Below, piece after piece: positions 1 through 5,358 of a stretch of 5,382 nt of DNA; the stretch's first letter is position 1; each line of letters opens with the position of its first letter. This stretch comes from an uncultured Eubacteriales bacterium (GTDB taxonomy: Bacteria > Bacillota_A > Clostridia > Christensenellales > Aristaeellaceae). The DNA is taken from positions 1 to 5,382 of the forward strand of contig CADCQZ010000098.1 in NCBI GenBank assembly GCA_902803675.1, in the 5' to 3' direction. The translations under genes were made by a program, and so were the position numbers. Under the pieces are notes generated by a model that did no database searches, was not told the DNA's origin, and saw only the letters and a list, made by a program, of their open reading frames with translations.

Positions 1-1
1 C

Positions 2-607
2 TGCGCGGCCTATCCGCTCTCCCGCCGCAGCCTGAAGGGCAAGGGCTTCGGCCTGGCCATGATGGTGTTCACCATGTTCTTCTCCGGCGGCATGATCCCC
101 ACCTACATCGTCATCAGCGACCTGGGGATCCTGGATACCTTCTGGGTCATGATCCTGCCCACGGCCCTTTCCGTGTACAACGTGATGATCATGAGGACGT
201 TCTTTTCCACCTCCATCCCGCCCGAATTGGAGGAGGCCGCGGTGGTGGACGGCGCCTCCCATCTGCGCATCCTGGTATCCGTGATCCTGCCGCTGTCAAA
301 GCCCATCCTGGCGGTGATGGTGCTCTATTACGCCGTAGGGCACTGGAACTCCTACTTCAACGCGCTGCTCTACCTGTCCGATCAGAACCGGTATCCGCTC
401 CAGCTGATCCTGCGCGCCATCCTGATCCAGAACCAGGCCTCCGAGGAAAGCTTTTCGGAGATCGGCAACACCTACAACCGCATGCTCCTGAGCGAAACGA
501 TGAAATACGCGCTCATCATCATCTCGTCCGTACCCGTGCTGATCCTGTACCCGTTCCTGCAGAAGTACTTCGTGCAGGGGGTCATGATCGGTTCGGTCAA
601 GGGATAA
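2..607 (+). CDS. Carbohydrate ABC transporter permease, LplC/YtcP-like (5' end missing)
   Basis: This is an inner permease subunit of a binding-protein-dependent sugar-type ABC importer. The reading frame is open from position 2, so the gene starts upstream; 201 residues remain of a family usually near 290-300. A methionine at position 59 is internal, because residues typical of the family precede it (CAAYPLSRR...). The ATPase-docking EAA loop lies at 233-292 and reads EAA, then G five residues after the first A, ending in ILP. Hydrophobic segments lie at about fragment residues 17-40, 44-64, 88-112 and 168-190. The C-terminus ends in QKYFVQGVMIGSVKG, which is typical of the LplC/YtcP branch of the MalG-like permeases. 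The partner permease should lie just upstream, and no ATPase gene is in the window. The binding protein follows 42 bases downstream, so the two are probably co-transcribed. The family call is firm; the ligand is unknown. Confidence 0.95.
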   Translation, partial: CAAYPLSRRSLKGKGFGLAMMVFTMFFSGGMIPTYIVISDLGILDTFWVMILPTALSVYNVMIMRTFFSTSIPPELEEAAVVDGASHLRILVSVILPLSKPILAVMVLYYAVGHWNSYFNALLYLSDQNRYPLQLILRAILIQNQASEESFSEIGNTYNRMLLSETMKYALIIISSVPVLILYPFLQKYFVQGVMIGSVKG

Positions 608-611
608 ATAA

Positions 612-623
612 AGCCGCGAGGCT
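612..623 (+). other. Small GNRA-type hairpin between permease and binding-protein genes
   Basis: AGCC and GGCT enclose a GCGA tetraloop, giving a 4-bp stem just after the permease stop and 7 bases before the ribosome binding site of the binding-protein gene. It is too short to be a terminator. A small stable hairpin here could affect mRNA decay and favour the downstream gene, but that is inference, and a stem this short can occur by chance. Confidence 0.25.
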
Positions 624-630
624 AAAAACC

Positions 631-638
631 AAAGGAGG
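631..638 (+). promoter_or_regulatory. Strong ribosome binding site of the solute-binding protein
   Basis: AAAGGAGG lies 11 bases before the ATG at 650. It is a near-perfect Shine-Dalgarno sequence, fitting the high expression expected of a binding protein relative to its permeases. Confidence 0.85.
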
Positions 639-649
639 TCGATCACATC

Positions 650-2245
650 ATGAAGAAGACTCTGGCTCTGGCACTGGCGTTGGGCATGATGCTCACCCTG
701 TGCGCACCGGCCCTGGCGGCCAACGACGCCATCCCCTTCCAGGGCAGTTTTCCCATCTCTCCGGAACCCATCGAGATGGACGCTTTCACCACCGATCTGT
801 ATTACAAGCGCTGCGATTTCCAGGATCTTGAGCTCTGGAAATACCTGACAGAGCTGACCAATGTGAGCTTCAAGTTCGAGGCGTATCCCGAGAGCGACAT
901 CAGCGAGAAGTTCTCCCTGATGCTCACCAGGCCCGACGATCAGCTGCCCGATGTGATCTACCGCGTGGGCATCAGCAACGCGGAAGTGATGCAGCTGGCG
1001 GCGGACGGCATCATCGTGCCCATCACCGATCTGCTGGAGGAGTACGCGCCCCATTACTGGTATCAGATCCAGCACAATCCCGCGCTGAAGGCCTATGTCA
1101 CCATGAACGACGGCGAGATCTACGGCATGGCGCAGCTCTACTACGCCACCAACTATGTGACCCCGCCGCTGTTCGTGCATCAGGAGTGGCTCAAGGCCCT
1201 TGGCTATGACGAAGTGCCCGCGGACACCGAGGAATTCAAGCAGATGCTGATCAAGTTCCGGGATTCCGACCTGAACGGCAACGGCGAGAAGGACGAGGTG
1301 GGCATCATCGCCACCGGTTTCGCCGGCCTGCTCCGTTTCTTCGCCGGCGCTTTCGGCATCAACCAGCGCGGCCGCGGCAGCCAGTACCTGGACGATGACG
1401 ATCAGGGCAACCTGCGCTTCATCCCCACCTCCGAAGGCTACCGCAAGATGATCACCTATGTGAAGGATCTCTATCAGGAAGGCCTGATCTATCCGGAGAT
1501 CTTCTCCTCCAGCATCAAGAACATGACCGCCGTGGGCGAGCAGAACCGCGTGCTGATCGGCAAGGGCAGCCTGCACTACCTGGGCGCCAACAACCGTGAG
1601 AACTACGTGGCCATGAACACCATCCTCAAGGGCCCGGACGGCTATCAGTTCAACGCCGATATCGGCTATGAGATCGGCACCCAGAACACCTTCTTCACCA
1701 ACAACTGCTCCAACATCAAGGAAGCTCTCCAGTACTTCGATTACTTCTATTCCACCGAGGGCGTCAACCTGTACTTCATGGGCTTCGAGGGCGTGACCTA
1801 TGAGTTCGACGAGAACGGCCTGCCCTGGTACAACGACTACGTGCAGCACAACCCCGACGGCCTGATCAACGAGGAAGTGCTGGGCCTGTACGTGCCGTGG
1901 GGCGGCGCGGACAACCCCTCCATCTACAACGACGCCACCTTCGGCAACAACATGTACACCCCGATGGAGTCCTCCGTGTGCGCCGAGCGCATCAAGGCCC
2001 GTCTGGACAAGGAAGCCTGGGGCAGCTTCAACTACAGCGACGAGGAGTATGACCGCCTGGCCATCCTGGAAGGCGACATCAACACCTATGTGTCCGACAT
2101 GCGCGCCAAGTTCGTGACCGGTGACGCGGATATCGACAAGGATTGGGACACCTACGTGGAGACCCTGAACCGCATGGGCCTTGAGGAGCTCATGAGCATC
2201 TACGCCAAGGGCCTGGAGCGCTACCAGCAGGCCATCGCCGAGTAA
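650..2245 (+). CDS. Extracellular solute-binding protein of a carbohydrate ABC importer (LplA/YtcQ-like)
   Basis: The protein captures the ligand outside the membrane and delivers it to the permease pair. It has 531 residues, the usual size of the large LplA/YtcQ-type binding proteins. Residues 1-23 are a signal peptide: MKK, a hydrophobic core, then ALA before AND. It looks like a signal peptidase I substrate; the only cysteine there (C18, in LTLC) is a poor lipobox because leucine sits just before it. Residues 205-216 contain DSDLNGNGEKDE, an EF-hand-like acidic loop common in this family and probably binding calcium. The C-terminal stretch from D492 (DKDWDTYVETLNRMGLEEL) is the typical family ending. 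The ATG at 650 is supported by the AAAGGAGG site. Codons end almost always in C or G, suggesting strong expression. The ligand cannot be read from the sequence; an oligosaccharide is a guess from the family. Confidence 0.95.
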   Translation: MKKTLALALALGMMLTLCAPALAANDAIPFQGSFPISPEPIEMDAFTTDLYYKRCDFQDLELWKYLTELTNVSFKFEAYPESDISEKFSLMLTRPDDQLPDVIYRVGISNAEVMQLAADGIIVPITDLLEEYAPHYWYQIQHNPALKAYVTMNDGEIYGMAQLYYATNYVTPPLFVHQEWLKALGYDEVPADTEEFKQMLIKFRDSDLNGNGEKDEVGIIATGFAGLLRFFAGAFGINQRGRGSQYLDDDDQGNLRFIPTSEGYRKMITYVKDLYQEGLIYPEIFSSSIKNMTAVGEQNRVLIGKGSLHYLGANNRENYVAMNTILKGPDGYQFNADIGYEIGTQNTFFTNNCSNIKEALQYFDYFYSTEGVNLYFMGFEGVTYEFDENGLPWYNDYVQHNPDGLINEEVLGLYVPWGGADNPSIYNDATFGNNMYTPMESSVCAERIKARLDKEAWGSFNYSDEEYDRLAILEGDINTYVSDMRAKFVTGDADIDKDWDTYVETLNRMGLEELMSIYAKGLERYQQAIAE

Positions 2246-2268
2246 AGCGCGAAACAAAAACACATGAA

Positions 2269-2292
2269 AGGGGGGCGGTCATCCGCCCCCCT
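2269..2292. terminator. Bidirectional rho-independent terminator between convergent genes
   Basis: A perfect 10-bp stem (AGGGGGGCGG paired with CCGCCCCCCT) closes a TCAT loop, 23 bases after the binding-protein stop and 43 bases past the hydrolase stop on the other strand. The plus-strand tail is weak (CTTTG). On the minus strand the stem is followed by TT, CATGTG and then TTTTTGTTT. The very stable stem probably serves both operons. Confidence 0.85.
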
Positions 2293-2335
2293 CTTTGTAC
2301 GCGTCCGATCAACTGCCGTTCGCTGCGCCGGTCAT

Positions 2336-3361
2336 TCATTCCGGCGTGCCGTACAGGATGTGCCGGATCCTGAGCCTGATGGCCTGCAGGTTTTTGTTTT
2401 CCCGGGTGGGATGCACCCGGTTGGTCAGCAGCACGTCGAAATCCCCGGTCACCGTGTCCACGTGCAGGCTGGTGCCTGTGAAGCCGGTGTGGCCGATCAG
2501 GCAGCCCTCGGGCGTCTCCCGGTGCACCACCCAGGCCAGGCCGCGGTTCCAGTAGTCGTCCGGCTCATGGAGCTTGAAGGAGCGTTTCAGCCACTCATCC
2601 GAACAGATGCGGCTGTGACGGCCGGGCAGCAGCTGACGGCAGTAGATGCCCAGATCCTCCGCCGTGGAAAAGGCGCCCGCGTGGCCGGCGACGCCGAAAA
2701 GCTGCTGGGCCCGCTCGTCGTGCACGGTGCCCCGGGTGGTGACGCCGTTCACGATCTCCGTGGACGCGAAGGGAAGGTCCGGGGAAGGATTGAAGGTGGT
2801 GTGGGTCATGCCCAGCTCATCCCAGACCGCGCGGGCCGCCCGGTCCAGGGTCATGCCGGTCTTCTTCGCCACGATCTCGCCCAGCAGGATGAAGCCCAGG
2901 TCGCTGTAGTGCACCTCACCCGCGGGATACCTCAGGGGAAACGTCACGGCACCCCGGACCCGTTCCTCACGGGTCGGGCCGAAAATATCCAGGTCCTCAT
3001 CCTCCGTCAGGCCGGCGGTGTGGGTGAGCAGCCGGTACAGGGTGATCCCTTTGTGGCTGTCGGGGATGTCCCAGTCGTCCAGCATGTCCTTCAGGGTCAT
3101 TTCAAGGTCCAGCTCTCCTTTTTCAAGGAGCCGGACGATGCAGGGCCAGGTGGCCGTCACCTTTGTCAGGCTCGCCAGGTCGAATCGGGTGTCCTCTGTC
3201 ATGGGGATCTCATCCGGGATCCACTGGGCGCATCCGTACGCCTTTTTGAACAGGACATCGCCGCCGTTCCCGGCAAGGAAAACAGCTCCCGGAATGAGGC
3301 GTTTCTCACACGCGTCTGAGAGGATCCCGCTGACCTGACTGATACTTTGTTCGTTCATCAT
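2336..3361 (-). CDS. Serine hydrolase, beta-lactamase / class C PBP fold
   Basis: A 341-residue serine hydrolase of the beta-lactamase family (Pfam Beta-lactamase type). The catalytic motif SxxK is S64-L-T-K67 in FDLASLTKV. The second motif is Y152-S-D154 in HYSDLGFILLG, and the KTG-box equivalent is H291-T-G293 in IGHTGFTGTSL. GTVHDERAQQ (211-220) with GVAGHAGAFSTAEDLG (223-238) is a signature I associate with the YfeW (PBP4B) and Bacillus YbbE/AmiE branch, so a peptidoglycan fragment amidase or an esterase fits better than antibiotic resistance. There is no signal peptide, so the enzyme is probably cytoplasmic, unlike many relatives. The first of two tandem ATGs is chosen because AAAGGTGATC sits at normal spacing to it. 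The secreted-protein gene lies 30 bases upstream on the same strand, probably in one operon. The fold is firm; the substrate is unknown. Confidence 0.93.
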   Translation of the reverse strand: MMNEQSISQVSGILSDACEKRLIPGAVFLAGNGGDVLFKKAYGCAQWIPDEIPMTEDTRFDLASLTKVTATWPCIVRLLEKGELDLEMTLKDMLDDWDIPDSHKGITLYRLLTHTAGLTEDEDLDIFGPTREERVRGAVTFPLRYPAGEVHYSDLGFILLGEIVAKKTGMTLDRAARAVWDELGMTHTTFNPSPDLPFASTEIVNGVTTRGTVHDERAQQLFGVAGHAGAFSTAEDLGIYCRQLLPGRHSRICSDEWLKRSFKLHEPDDYWNRGLAWVVHRETPEGCLIGHTGFTGTSLHVDTVTGDFDVLLTNRVHPTRENKNLQAIRLRIRHILYGTPE

Positions 3362-3364
3362 CGA

Positions 3365-3372
3365 TCACCTTT
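3365..3372 (-). promoter_or_regulatory. Ribosome binding site of the serine hydrolase
   Basis: Read on the minus strand this is AAAGGTGA, with GGTGATC matching the far end of the 16S anti-Shine-Dalgarno complement. Six bases separate the GG from the ATG at 3361 and nine from the next ATG at 3358, which favours the first. Confidence 0.7.
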
Positions 3373-3391
3373 CAAGTCGATATGATCCGGT

Positions 3392-3925
3392 TCATTGACC
3401 GCTGCAGTAAAAATGAAAGGTCCCGTCCGTCACGGTGGCCAGGCAGTACGCGCCGGTGTCCTTGTGGACCATTTCCAGCACGTGATAGTCCGCCGTGAGG
3501 GGCTGCCAGGGACACTGCCAGTCGACACGGACCCGGCCCTCCTCCAGCTTGTCCCAGAGCTCATAGGCGTTGTAATAGGTGTAGAAGTCGTCGTAATCGG
3601 GGAGATACTCGTACAGCACGTTCGTCACCGCGTTGTAGCACCGGAGGGCCGGCGGAAAGTCGCCGGTGTCGGGATCCATCCGCATTTCGCTGTAGGGAAC
3701 GTGCAGGGCGATCTCGGTCACCTTTTTCCCGTCGTCGCTGACGCAGAATTCGTAGGTTTTTCCGCCTTTCTTCGCCACATGGTCTCCCGGACCGATCTCC
3801 TTCCAGGATACGTTGAGATCATACAGGCTGTCAAAGAAAACGCTTTCCGATCGATCCGACGGGCCGGCGTACGCCGCTGAAATGAAGCACATCATCAGGA
3901 GCACGACCGCTGTCAGCCTTTTCAT
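3392..3925 (-). CDS. Small secreted protein of unknown function, five cysteines in the mature part
   Basis: I do not recognise this 177-residue protein. Residues 1-20 form a clear signal peptide (MKR, a hydrophobic core, AYA before GPSD), so it should be exported. No lipobox is present. The mature part carries cysteines at 61, 96, 138, 161 and 174, an odd number, and is rich in aromatic residues, especially around 104-125 (YEYLPDYDDFYTYYNAYELW). It alternates short beta-like stretches with polar loops (KTYEFCVSDDGKKVTEIALHV), suggesting a small beta-rich extracellular domain. The start is set at ATG 3925; an in-frame TTG at 3928 would add one residue but sits too close to the ribosome binding site. 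A promoter lies about 60 bases upstream, and the serine hydrolase follows 30 bases downstream, so this is the first gene of a two-gene unit. Confidence 0.82.
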   Translation of the reverse strand: MKRLTAVVLLMMCFISAAYAGPSDRSESVFFDSLYDLNVSWKEIGPGDHVAKKGGKTYEFCVSDDGKKVTEIALHVPYSEMRMDPDTGDFPPALRCYNAVTNVLYEYLPDYDDFYTYYNAYELWDKLEEGRVRVDWQCPWQPLTADYHVLEMVHKDTGAYCLATVTDGTFHFYCSGQ

Positions 3926-3929
3926 CAAA

Positions 3930-3939
3930 TCACCTTCCT
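3930..3939 (-). promoter_or_regulatory. Ribosome binding site that decides the start of the secreted protein
   Basis: On the minus strand this reads AGGAAGGTGA. AAGG ends 7 bases before the ATG at 3925 but only 4 before the TTG at 3928, so ATG is the likely initiation codon. Confidence 0.7.
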
Positions 3940-3983
3940 GTCTGAACGATATCCGGGAAAGAAGCTTTTGTTTCGCTCGTTCG

Positions 3984-4012
3984 ATTATACCAGTTTATCC
4001 CCGGCGGCACAA
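3984..4012 (-). promoter_or_regulatory. Sigma-A type promoter with extended -10, minus strand
   Basis: Read on the minus strand: TTGTGC (-35, 4007-4012), a 17-base spacer, and a perfect TATAAT (-10, 3984-3989) preceded by TGG, an extended -10. It points at the secreted protein, with transcription expected to start near 3977 and a leader of about 50 bases. The -35 box matches only in TTG, so the TG extension probably compensates. Confidence 0.75.
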
Positions 4013-4031
4013 TAACGCGGAGCGATAAAAC

Positions 4032-4060
4032 TTGATTTTGGCACCGGGCCTTGCTATAAT
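4032..4060 (+). promoter_or_regulatory. Strong sigma-A type promoter with extended -10, plus strand
   Basis: TTGATT (-35, 4032-4037), a 17-base spacer and a perfect TATAAT (-10, 4055-4060) preceded by TGC, an extended -10. Transcription should begin near 4067, leaving a leader of about 41 bases before the ATG at 4108. Its -35 box is 19 bases from that of the divergent promoter, so a regulator bound between them could control both operons. I see no convincing operator palindrome there. Confidence 0.85.
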
Positions 4061-4092
4061 CCGTCACGTCAACGGAGAAAATATCCTGCCTG

Positions 4093-4100
4093 AAGGAGGG
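4093..4100 (+). promoter_or_regulatory. Ribosome binding site of the 64-residue protein
   Basis: AAGGAGGG lies 7 bases before the ATG at 4108. This near-consensus site, just below a strong promoter, is the main evidence that the short reading frame is a real gene. Confidence 0.8.
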
Positions 4101-4107
4101 GATAGGT

Positions 4108-4302
4108 ATGGCTGAGGACGTTCGTCCCGCGCGAAAAACACCGGTAAAAGATCCCAAACAGTCTCAGCGCCGAGAGATGGAATGGGCGGACAGGATCCCG
4201 GATGGGGAAGAGGAACGGCGCGGCGATCGTGAGGAGACCTATCGGGACGGCAGCCTTAAAAACGAGTGCTGGAAGGGAGGTATCTATGACCGGGAGCATT
4301 AA
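4108..4302 (+). CDS. Small highly charged protein of unknown function (64 residues)
   Basis: I do not recognise this protein. It is 64 residues long, dominated by Glu, Asp, Arg and Lys, with almost no hydrophobic stretch (for example DGEEERRGDREE at 32-43). It is probably soluble, cytoplasmic and partly disordered. It has one cysteine and two tryptophans. It is the first gene after the strong promoter and has an excellent ribosome binding site at 7-base spacing. Its last 17 bases overlap the start of the next gene in another frame, and that gene's ribosome binding site lies inside this one, which suggests translational coupling. It could be a small partner or adaptor of the downstream proteins, or a leader reading frame whose translation matters more than its product. 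That it is translated is likely; its role is unknown. Confidence 0.65.
   Translation: MAEDVRPARKTPVKDPKQSQRREMEWADRIPDGEEERRGDREETYRDGSLKNECWKGGIYDREH
4273..4280 (+). promoter_or_regulatory. Ribosome binding site that sets the start of the 78-residue protein
   Basis: AAGGGAGG lies 5 bases before the ATG at 4286. The same frame is open further upstream to an ATG at 4202, but that start lacks a good site and would overlap the preceding gene by about 100 bases, so 4286 is preferred. Confidence 0.75.
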
Positions 4303-4522
4303 GATCGCCGATACCACCCGTGAGGAGCGGGAGAAGATCGTGGCGGAGTCCATCGGGAATATCGACGGCCTGTGCGACGGCTGCGCGCCGGGCCTGAGTG
4401 AAATGTACCGGGACTATATCGACGGCCGGAGGGAGCTGCGTCAGATCAACGCGGATTTCCGGGCCCGGTATGTATCCGGTGCCGCGGGCCCGGAGCGGAG
4501 CGGGTGCGGTAACGATATTTGA
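4286..4522 (+). CDS. Small CDGC-motif protein of unknown function (78 residues)
   Basis: The function is not known to me, though the sequence has the look of a compact conserved helical protein. Residues 5-28 (IKIADTTREEREKIVAESIG and on) suggest an N-terminal helix. C30-D-G-C33 followed by APGLSEMYRDYIDGRREL forms a central motif, then a helix INADFRARYV at 54-63. A further cysteine is C74 in SGCG. The CxxC pair plus C74 could bind a metal or form a disulfide, but three cysteines are too few to assign a zinc or iron-sulfur site confidently. There is no signal peptide or membrane segment. It overlaps the preceding gene by 17 bases and ends 17 bases before the membrane protein gene, so all three are probably translated from one mRNA. 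The sequence character and the ribosome binding site make it a convincing gene. Confidence 0.8.
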   Translation: MTGSIKIADTTREEREKIVAESIGNIDGLCDGCAPGLSEMYRDYIDGRRELRQINADFRARYVSGAAGPERSGCGNDI

Positions 4523-4525
4523 GCG

Positions 4526-4533
4526 GGGGAGGG
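4526..4533 (+). promoter_or_regulatory. Ribosome binding site that sets the start of the membrane protein
   Basis: GGGGAGGG lies 6 bases before the ATG at 4540. An alternative in-frame TTG at 4519 overlaps the previous stop codon, lies upstream of this site and has no good site of its own, so ATG 4540 is the start. Confidence 0.78.
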
Positions 4534-4539
4534 TTCGAT

Positions 4540-5214
4540 ATGCGGTTCATATTCTGGGGAGACGGGTCGCGGGAAAGCATGGCTCTGGTGGACGCTGTCA
4601 GGGTCCGCAGCACGGATAATTTCAACTGGACGTTCATTTTCATCCTCGCCGTCGTGTTTTACGTGTACTGGACGGAGATCCATAAAAAGGATCTTGAGGC
4701 CGTGTATGCCGGCCTGGCCCTCTACGGTGTCCACTGGCTGTATGAGATCGCGAACGCGGTCATCGGCAAGCTGACCGGCTACCCGCTGTGGACGGTCAGC
4801 AACTATTCCACCACCTTCATCCTTCTCATCGGCGTTTGCTGGGAGCTGTCCATGATGTTTTCCCTGGCGGGGATCATTTCCTATAAAATGATGCCGCGGG
4901 ACCGGTCAAAGCGGTATCTCAAGGGGAAAGTTTTTAAAAACGGCATCAGCTGCAGGCTGGCCGGGGCCCTGGAGATGGCGCTGCTTTTCGCCCTGTTCGA
5001 GTCTTTTCTGGCGGGCACGAGCAATCATTCCTTCATCTGGGTGTACAGATGGTGGGGCGTGATCCCGGTGTTCATCACCACGTATGTGCCGTTTTTCCTG
5101 GCCTCGAATTATGTGCCTGACATGGCTCCGAAGAAAAGGAAGGCATTCCTGATCACGGTATGGGGGCTGGTCTTCGTCCTTCTCGCCGTCCTGATCCCCT
5201 CGGGCGTGATCTGA
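4540..5214 (+). CDS. Polytopic membrane protein of unknown function (224 residues, about six helices)
   Basis: I do not recognise the family. The protein has about six membrane segments, near residues 28-45, 54-76, 91-115, 139-158, 166-188 and 202-221, with a basic loop at 116-134 (PRDRSKRYLKGKVFKNG) and another at 198-201 (KKRK). By the positive-inside rule these two loops are probably cytoplasmic. Several glutamates fall inside hydrophobic segments: E69 (HWLYEIAN), E102 (CWELSMMF), E145 and E154 (LEMALLFALFESFL), together with H65 and a WWG at 171-173. Buried acidic residues suggest a transport path or an intramembrane active site rather than a simple anchor. There is no signal peptide or soluble domain. 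It is the last gene of the three-gene operon, and a hairpin with a T-rich tail at 5271-5310 follows. It might be a transporter, a membrane enzyme or the membrane partner of the two small proteins; the sequence does not decide. Confidence 0.85.
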   Translation: MRFIFWGDGSRESMALVDAVRVRSTDNFNWTFIFILAVVFYVYWTEIHKKDLEAVYAGLALYGVHWLYEIANAVIGKLTGYPLWTVSNYSTTFILLIGVCWELSMMFSLAGIISYKMMPRDRSKRYLKGKVFKNGISCRLAGALEMALLFALFESFLAGTSNHSFIWVYRWWGVIPVFITTYVPFFLASNYVPDMAPKKRKAFLITVWGLVFVLLAVLIPSGVI

Positions 5215-5233
5215 TCCTGAGATCCGACGCATC

Positions 5234-5259
5234 AAAAAAAGAGCTGCCGCGGCAGCTCT
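5234..5259 (-). terminator. Rho-independent terminator for leftward transcription
   Basis: A perfect 20-base palindrome (5240-5259, AGAGCTGCCG and its mirror) is flanked on the left by a run of seven A, which reads as a U tract on the minus strand. No T run follows it on the plus strand, so it acts mainly on transcripts coming from the right. With no base between the arms, the hairpin must open a few central pairs to form its loop. Confidence 0.7.
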
Positions 5260-5270
5260 CAGACCATCCA

Positions 5271-5310
5271 CAAACCCCTGTTTTTCAAGAGAAGCAGGGG
5301 TTTGTTTGTT
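5271..5310 (+). terminator. Rho-independent terminator of the three-gene plus-strand operon
   Basis: CAAACCCCTG (5271-5280) pairs perfectly with CAGGGGTTTG (5295-5304), and the stem can extend inward by five more pairs, two of them G-U, to a CAAG loop. TTTGTT follows immediately. It lies 56 bases after the membrane protein stop. Confidence 0.82.
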
Positions 5311-5339
5311 AAGCAGGCAAGAAAGCCAGACGAAAAAAT

Positions 5340-5358
5340 AACGCCTTTACCAGGCGTT
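5340..5358. terminator. Third terminator-like hairpin, probably leftward
   Basis: AACGCCT (5340-5346) pairs with AGGCGTT (5352-5358) around a TTACC loop. On the left is AAAAAAT, a U-rich tail on the minus strand; on the right is TCATATTTT, a poorer tail on the plus strand. It best fits the end of a minus-strand gene lying beyond the window, possibly working in both directions. Confidence 0.6.

Noticed and set aside
296..2263. A 655-residue open frame on the minus strand opposite the permease end and binding-protein gene
   Set aside because: It is a shadow of strongly biased C/G-ending codons in the binding-protein gene. Its product is repetitive in Val, Leu, His and Gly with no recognisable domain, and the plus-strand genes have clear family motifs.
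2264..3319. A 351-residue open frame on the plus strand opposite the serine hydrolase
   Set aside because: Its start lies within the terminator hairpin region and its sequence has no domain character. The minus-strand frame has all three catalytic motifs.
2336..3361. Reading the serine hydrolase as an antibiotic-resistance beta-lactamase
   Set aside because: There is no signal peptide, YSD and HTG replace the usual YAN and KTG of class C enzymes, and the GHAG region fits the AmiE/YfeW type branch. The fold alone does not imply resistance.
3395..3880. A 161-residue open frame on the plus strand opposite the secreted protein
   Set aside because: There is no ribosome binding site and no domain character. 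The minus-strand frame has a signal peptide, a ribosome binding site and a promoter.
4061..4075. Possible operator at the transcription start: CCGT and ACGG separated by 7 bases
   Set aside because: Only four base pairs match on each side and the centre is not symmetric, which is easily explained by chance.
4202..4285. Upstream extension of the 78-residue protein to an ATG at 4202
   Set aside because: It lacks a good ribosome binding site and overlaps the preceding gene heavily, while the ATG at 4286 has AAGGGAGG at 5-base spacing.
4906..5271. A 121-residue minus-strand open frame opposite the membrane protein
   Set aside because: It starts inside the terminator region, is very rich in charged and low-complexity residues, and lies opposite a gene with a strong ribosome binding site and clear membrane segments.
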